A stretch of 64,000 bases of DNA from Diadema setosum (Eukaryota > Echinodermata > Echinoidea > Diadematoida > Diadematidae), in contig CM067079.1 in assembly GCA_033980235.1 (NCBI GenBank), positions 26,120,658 to 26,184,657 of the forward strand. Reading direction: 5' to 3'. The first letter of the stretch is position 1; the number at the start of each line of letters is the position of its first letter. Both the position numbers and the translations under genes were made by a program. Below are positions 60,216 through 64,000 of the stretch, in pieces. The notes under the pieces are model-generated. The model did not search any database. It was not told where the DNA came from and saw nothing but the letters and a program-made list of their open reading frames with translations.

Positions 60216-63200
60216 CAAAGTCCCCTTTGAATAGTACTTCCCTTATCAAATGATGGGCTTGGATGGCATTTCACACTGAATGACATCGAGCTTGCCTTTG
60301 TCAGAATGGCGTGCACAGAGTATATGATTGTATCTCAATCCAGTTCTCCGTTTATGTTTATTATTTTGTATTGATATACAGGTTTATTTCATTTTATATT
60401 GATTTTGGTACCTGCATTTTGTAAATTCTTAGTCATTATGTTCCAGTGTCATATGTGTGTTTTGTGTGCAATAGTGTGCATGTAATGTCGTGTCAAAATA
60501 GATTTCTTGGATGTCTCAATGATATTGGTTCATTATCCCACACGTGTAACTGACTCTTCCGCTTCATTACTTGACAATATTTTTACTAATGATTCTTGTC
60601 AGATCCACTCTGGAATTATTTTAATTGATATATCAGATCATTTCCCGATATATTGTATTTGTAAAAGCGTAATTTCATCGTTTAAAAGTCAACAAAGACA
60701 AATGAAAAGAGATACAAATGAAAATAATATTATATATTTTGTACGGTCACTGGAATCGACGTCATGGAATATGATAAAGATGATGGTAATACTAGTTTTG
60801 GTCATTGTCTTTATTCAATCACTGATAGATATAATGAATCATTTCCGTTGATTTCAACTTGTTGTAAACGAAGGAAAAACTATAATGTATGGTGTACTAA
60901 TGATATTTATATATATATATATATCTTTATAAGAAATATTGAAATAAAGTGACTAATTTGATAAAATTAGCTAAAAAGAAATATCATGAGGAAAAGTTAG
61001 CTGATAGTACTGGAAATAGTAAAAAGACATGGGATGTGATAAATAATGCCTTAGGGAAAAAATGCAACAAGAAAACAATTATTGAATCTATTAAGTGTAA
61101 CAATGAAACAATTATAAACGAGAAAGAGATTTGTAATTCCTTGAATGCATATTTTGTTCACATCGGTTGCGATATTAATTCATCTTTTGATGATTCAAAT
61201 GAGTATGATTATCTTCAATATGTGACAAAAGTTGAGCCAACTGCATTTTTTTAAACCAATTACTTGTAAAGAAATGATTGATGTTGTAACCAGTTTTAAG
61301 AAAGATATCAGTGCTGGATACGATAATATTGAATGGGAATTGTGAAAAGAGCTATTCATTTGATATGTAAACCTTTATGTGCAATATTTAATCAGTGCAT
61401 GGAATCTGGTATATTTCCAGATAAACTGAAGATTGCAAGAGTTGTACCAGTTTGGTTCCCCTGATTTAATGACAAATTATCACCCAATATCAGTTTTATT
61501 CGTTTTCTCCAAAATTCTTTAAAAATGTATTTCCACTAGGCTTATTGAATTTCTGACAAAGTGCAATATTATCAAGAAAAATCCGTATGGATTTAGACCG
61601 GGGCACTCTACATCTTCTGCATTGATTGATTCTGTTCATAAGGTGATCTGTGCAATAGACAACCGGAAAATTTTACTGGGCTTACTTTTAGACCTGTGCA
61701 AAGCATTTGACAGGCTTGATCATAATATTCTTTTAGCTAAATTAGGTCAGTATGGTATTCGTGGAGTTATTTTGAATCTTTTTAAAAGTTATCTGAGTAA
61801 CCGTAAGCAGTTTGTATCACTTTATTGATAACAATGTTTCTGAATATAAAAAACATAAGATTTGGAGTGCCCCAGGGATCGATCCTTGGACCTGTTTTAC
61901 TTCTGTTATATATAAATGATTTGCCAAATGTTTCTAATATTTTACAAGGCATTTTATTTGCCGAGCAGCCGATGACACAGGCATATTTTTGTCTCATGAT
62001 AATATGGATTCTTTACAAGAGGTTTTTAATAAGGAATTACAATATGTTACAAGTTGGCTACGAATGAATGAATTATTAATCAATATATCAAAAAAAAATG
62101 TATCATTGACACTGTATCTGTTAATATGTGTGGTTCTCAAATCATGCAATCTTCTTCACTAAAATTTCTTGGAGTTTTTGTAGACAATAAGTTGAATTGG
62201 TCTAATCATATTAATTATATTTGTCATAAATTATCAAAAAAATATTGGTGTAATGTACAAACTTAGTTTTCTCTCGAAGTCTGTTTTGAAATCAATTTAT
62301 AACGCTATAATTTGACCTTATTTTTATTATGGAATAACTGTTTTGGGTAATGCTCATGAATGTCATATTCAAAGACTATTAATACTTCAAAAACGTGCAA
62401 TACGAATCATTGCCCATGACTCTTATCTTGCCCATACCCCACCACTTTTTTATCCCTGAAAATATTGCAATTGACTGATATGTATGGATATCAAGTGGGG
62501 ATTTTTATAACTGTGTATGTATTTATGTAAGAATTTTATATTAACAAAAACTCTTTTGAACTTATTCACATACAATAATCAAATTCATAATTACAATACG
62601 CGAACTGCGAGTGATTTTCACCTTCCTTTATCTCGTACATCTTTTTATCAACGATCTATTCTTCTACAGTGGTCCTATTCTGTGGAATTCTCTCCCCTTT
62701 GAAATACGCAATGCTAACTCTCTGAATATATTTAAATCTGGTTATAAAAAAAAAATTATCTTCAATAATTACAACCAAATTCATTTAAGGTATTTTATAA
62801 GAGTATCAGTTTTTATCCTTTATGTTATGTGACTTCAAGTATTTTGTTATTGTCATTTTGTGTTGATTGTCATGTCTTAGTCTTGTCCAGTTCTTATGTT
62901 TTACTTGCTTAGAACACATTGGTAACAGAAATTTAACGAATGTTTTTAGGTCAGCCGAAAATAAGGGACATTTCCTTTCTGGCTCCTGCCTACCATGCAT
63001 AGCAATTCCTTTTACACTGTTTAACTGATATTTTTGTTATTGTATTCAATGTTGTTGTATGTGTCTTGTTTGTTTTTATATCTTCTTTGCTTTGGTGAAA
63101 TAAAGAAACTTGAAACTTGAAACTCGAATATAGCCCATGAGTCATACAGGCAACGAGTCACACAACCCATGAGTTCGACACTGAGCAAACAAGACCTACA

Positions 63201-63980
63201 CAAGACCGACACATTAAGCCCCATGTTGTAACGTCGAACTCGCGGGTAGTTTTTACCTATAGCGTCGAACTCATTGGGCCTCATCTGCCTGGAGTTGAAC
63301 TCGTGGTTGTATGACTCTTGGAAACTGATTCTTGGGTGTCGGTCTCGTGGGATGGCACTGACACCAGGCTCAGCGATAATTTCAAACTTAAAATCAACAG
63401 GATCAATAAAATAAATGTAACTGTACGATCGGGTGATATTCACGGCTCTCATTTGTAGTTAAATGCAATTGATATTCATTTTGACATAGTCTTCGACTTA
63501 AACATTTCCCACTGCAAGGGTGAATTTGCTTTAAGAACTCCTTTTTATGTAAGCTTTTAGGACTTTACGCCGTACTAAAGCGATGCATACTTCTATTTAG
63601 ATTTCTTCTGTTTCATTCATTCATTCATTCATTCATTCATTCATGTTTTATTCTCATTTCCAATATAATATACAAACGTCAAATGATAACATATCTATTT
63701 CGAATGTATACCCTTTATTTCTTTGTATTCGACAACTTCACATTCCTGATAATTCTTTTTATGTTTTTATTTCACTTTAAAGCTGTGGGATGGGGGCAAG
63801 AAAACCAAATAAAAAGAAACCAACTATTAGAAACGATCGATCAACGCTCGTTGGGAGACCGATATAATTATTGAACTTGCACTGTAATAAAAATCAAACA
63901 AACAAGCGTGGCAACAGACATAAAGTACCAGAAAACACTACCAGATTTTACTCACATATACAAGCAGCGGAAATGCCCAT
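45563..63980 (-). CDS. YWTD-like secreted propeller gene, copy 1 (complete)
   Basis: Six exons join in frame: 63980-63956, 55065-54919, 51007-50750, 50474-50365, 47926-47752 and 45900-45563. They total 1053 nt and encode 350 residues. Junction phases are 1, 1, 1, 0 and 1. The protein starts [20 protein letters not shown], which looks like a signal peptide, followed by a Cys-rich start (C24, C26, C54). Four YWTD-like motifs follow at residues 107-110 (LYFS), 157-160 (LYWA), 199-202 (IYYV) and 242-245 (MYWS), with a weaker one near 289-292. They are 42-50 residues apart, as expected for LDL-receptor class B blades. C298 and C313 and possible N-glycosylation sites at N134 and N308 fit an extracellular protein. 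There is no transmembrane segment after the signal. No ligand or pathway can be inferred. Confidence 0.72.
45901..47751. other. Intron 5 of copy 1
   Basis: It contains an (AC)n run at 46941-46985 and (TG)n/(TC)n runs at 47576-47656. A short piece near 46530-46650 resembles a transposase remnant weakly (see findings). Nothing else is recognised. Confidence 0.5.
47752..47926 (-). CDS. Copy 1 exon 5 (175 nt)
   Basis: The acceptor is caattacag and the donor CTCG then gtaagtg. It encodes [30 protein letters not shown] and SFELDIL, with entry phase 0 and exit phase 1. RRIYYV is the third YWTD-like motif and the following [11 protein letters not shown] has the form of the 'DLDGSNRKVL' strand of such blades. 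Confidence 0.8.
47927..50364. other. Intron 4 of copy 1
   Basis: No exon fits here, because exons 4 and 5 join directly in phase 0 with normal blade spacing. Several open frames on both strands between 48.0 and 49.7 kb look coding-like in places but lack consistent splice signals. An inverted pair GCTCCCCGCGGATT / AATCCGCGGGGAGC spans 50040-50130. Confidence 0.5.
50365..50474 (-). CDS. Copy 1 exon 4 (110 nt)
   Basis: The acceptor is aaacacag and the donor GAAAGT then gtaact. It encodes [16 protein letters not shown] and [15 protein letters not shown], an almost classic class B blade (Asp-rich strand, YLYW, then R.R..GE). I chose this donor because it gives phase 0, matching exon 5, and restores the 42-residue motif spacing. 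Confidence 0.7.
50750..51007 (-). CDS. Copy 1 exon 3 (258 nt)
   Basis: The acceptor is ccaaactag and the donor ACAGAGG then gtaggtg. It encodes [38 protein letters not shown] and NMTLVTVET. It is the same length and phase as copy 3 exon 3. Confidence 0.8.
51165..53400. mobile_element. Second Harbinger-like mosaic, in intron 2 of copy 1
   Basis: GGCCGTGTCACA or GTGTGACA.GGCC motifs occur near 51171, 51345, 52213, 52385, 52567 and 53386, with TTTCCGGGCAAGC next to several. Internal segments match the 2.2-4.75 kb mosaic, for example CACGTATCTCACTCGTAGT followed by CCGGAGGTGCGCACGCAAAT at 51279-51322 and 2563-2604. A block of about 180 bp is duplicated at 52226-52400 and 52411-52582. No transposase is present. 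Confidence 0.6.
53500..53915. repeat. Short repeats of AAAGCCGTTT / AAACGGCTTT
   Basis: Variants of AAACGGCTTTCAAAAGCCGT and TTGCGTTTATCA recur several times on both strands (near 53537, 53572, 53590, 53705, 53826 and 53868). It is probably a decayed foldback element. The 105-codon frame here arises from these units. Confidence 0.5.
54919..55065 (-). CDS. Copy 1 exon 2 (147 nt)
   Basis: The acceptor is ttttcgcag and the donor CCCCAG then gttaag. It encodes [29 protein letters not shown] and DEIVTCHTP. The hydrophobic stretch completes the signal peptide, and CSCPF and VTCHTP are shared with copy 3. Confidence 0.77.
55195..55345. repeat. (ATT)n microsatellite
   Basis: A long ATT trinucleotide run with occasional interruptions lies in intron 1 of copy 1. 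The Ile-rich and Asn-rich open frames on the two strands are artefacts of it. Confidence 0.95.
55346..56787. other. Intron 1 of copy 1, no feature recognised
   Basis: AT-rich sequence with no repeat boundaries or coding signal that I can support. Confidence 0.4.
56788..57043. mobile_element. Foldback element of TTCGTTATTCCGAAGG units
   Basis: The left half repeats TTCGTTATTCCGAAGG-like units and the right half repeats the complement, CCTTCGGAATAACGAA. The outer ends GCTCGTTATTCC and GGAATAACGAACAGC are inverted with one gap. It has no coding capacity. Confidence 0.75.
57044..58855. other. Intron 1 of copy 1, minor repeats
   Basis: A (GATGAC)n-like patch lies at 58140-58190. A segment at 58391-58690 starting TTTAAAGGGATGATACAGTA may belong to another dispersed TTAA-type family; part of it resembles 35548-35640. 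No coding exon is seen. Confidence 0.4.
58856..59386. mobile_element. Tigger/pogo-like non-autonomous element
   Basis: The ends CAGTGCACTCCCGTCACAAC and GTTATAACGGGAGTGCACTG are inverted repeats, flanked on each side by TA (58854-58855 and 59387-59388). CAGTG...CTCCCGTTATAACGAA termini with a TA duplication are typical of pogo/Tigger elements. Inner GTTATAACGAA motifs recur on both strands. It has no transposase frame. Confidence 0.8.
59966..60062 (-). mobile_element. Retroposon 3' tail on minus strand
   Basis: On the minus strand the sequence reads GGAATGAAAATAAAATTGAA and then repeats TTGAAC several times. Short terminal repeats of this kind end many LINE and SINE copies. The body upstream of it is not recognisable because it meets the AT microsatellite. 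Confidence 0.45.
60075..60213. repeat. (AT)n microsatellite
   Basis: A long TA dinucleotide run with a few breaks. The Tyr/Ile-rich open frames on both strands (59880-60249) are artefacts. Confidence 0.95.
60490..63125 (+). pseudogene. Degenerate LINE inside intron 1 of copy 1
   Basis: The start lies within an endonuclease C-terminus ([20 protein letters not shown], then DISDHFPIY). A linker with [12 protein letters not shown] follows, then RT blocks [43 protein letters not shown] and the shifted [20 protein letters not shown]. The catalytic YADD region near 61960 is shifted and reads ADDTG in another frame. The tail ends AATAAAGAAACTTGAAACTT, a short GAAACTT repeat after AATAAA. Many stops and frameshifts make it inactive. 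It is in the opposite orientation to the host gene. It is unrelated in sequence to the LINE at 26.7-28.5 kb. Confidence 0.82.
63126..63955. other. 5' end of intron 1 of copy 1
   Basis: A small region (63123-63450) has repeated ATGAGT / ACTCGTGG phrases of unknown kind. A (TTCA)n run lies at 63614-63645. From about 63740 the sequence matches 39520-39990 in intron 1 of copy 2. Confidence 0.45.
63956..63980 (-). CDS. Copy 1 exon 1: signal-peptide start
   Basis: The 25 nt encode MGISAACI plus one T, with donor gtgagt. The split codon plus GT of exon 2 gives Cys. I placed it by similarity to copies 2 and 3, where the homologous exon also precedes a phase-1 donor. Only 20 bases of upstream sequence remain before the window ends, so the promoter is not visible. 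Confidence 0.6.
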
Positions 63981-64000
63981 CTCATCAATTTGTCCTTATC

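Noticed and set aside
59880..60249. Frames of more than 110 codons on both strands
   Set aside because: Most of each is Tyr-Ile repeats from the (AT)n tract.

Overview
The window is animal nuclear DNA. It has long introns with consensus splice sites, many microsatellites, and a dense mixture of DNA transposons, foldback elements and degenerate LINEs. The repeat families and the LINE with a C-terminal C2H2 finger suggest a marine invertebrate. A deuterostome such as an echinoderm is my best guess, but nothing in the sequence proves it. There is no operon structure, no CRISPR array and no RNA gene that I can support.

The main host content is a tandem family of three related genes, all on the minus strand, for a small secreted protein that resembles an LDL-receptor class B (YWTD) beta-propeller. 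No single open frame shows these genes. I assembled them by comparing paralogous exons and checking splice phases. Copy 1 (63980 to 45563) is complete: six coding exons of 25, 147, 258, 110, 175 and 338 nt, totalling 1053 nt or 350 residues, with matching phases at every junction. Copy 2 (40027 to 31561) keeps only exons 1, 5 and 6. It lacks exons 2 to 4, its exon 5 acceptor is changed and exon 5 carries an in-frame stop, so I call it a pseudogene. Copy 3 (14209 to 1348) has exons 1 to 3 with the same lengths and phases as copy 1 (exon 1 is 34 nt) and runs off the left edge. Its exon 3 would need a GC donor.

Mobile DNA fills the introns and intergenic space. At 26.7-28.5 kb a LINE has its 5' half inverted and is flanked by a perfect 12-bp target duplication, the signature of twin priming. 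At 22.9-24.6 kb lies a hAT-like element with 17-bp terminal inverted repeats and an 8-bp duplication. A 4.4-kb long-arm inverted element at 6.6-10.95 kb is split by a nested 1.05-kb insert that carries a THAP-domain reading frame lacking its last zinc ligand. Two oppositely oriented 147-bp satellite arrays lie at 16.7-17.9 and 24.9-25.7 kb. A tyrosine-recombinase (DIRS-like) remnant is at 16.1-16.6 kb. TTAA-type, Tigger-like and Harbinger-like non-autonomous elements are scattered. A repeat array with six direct TGACCT half-site clusters is nested inside another element at 36.8-38.3 kb. A second, decayed LINE occupies 60.5-63.1 kb inside intron 1 of copy 1. Intron 2 of both copy 1 and copy 3 contains the same GGCCGTGTCACACC repeat mosaic, which suggests it predates the gene duplication.
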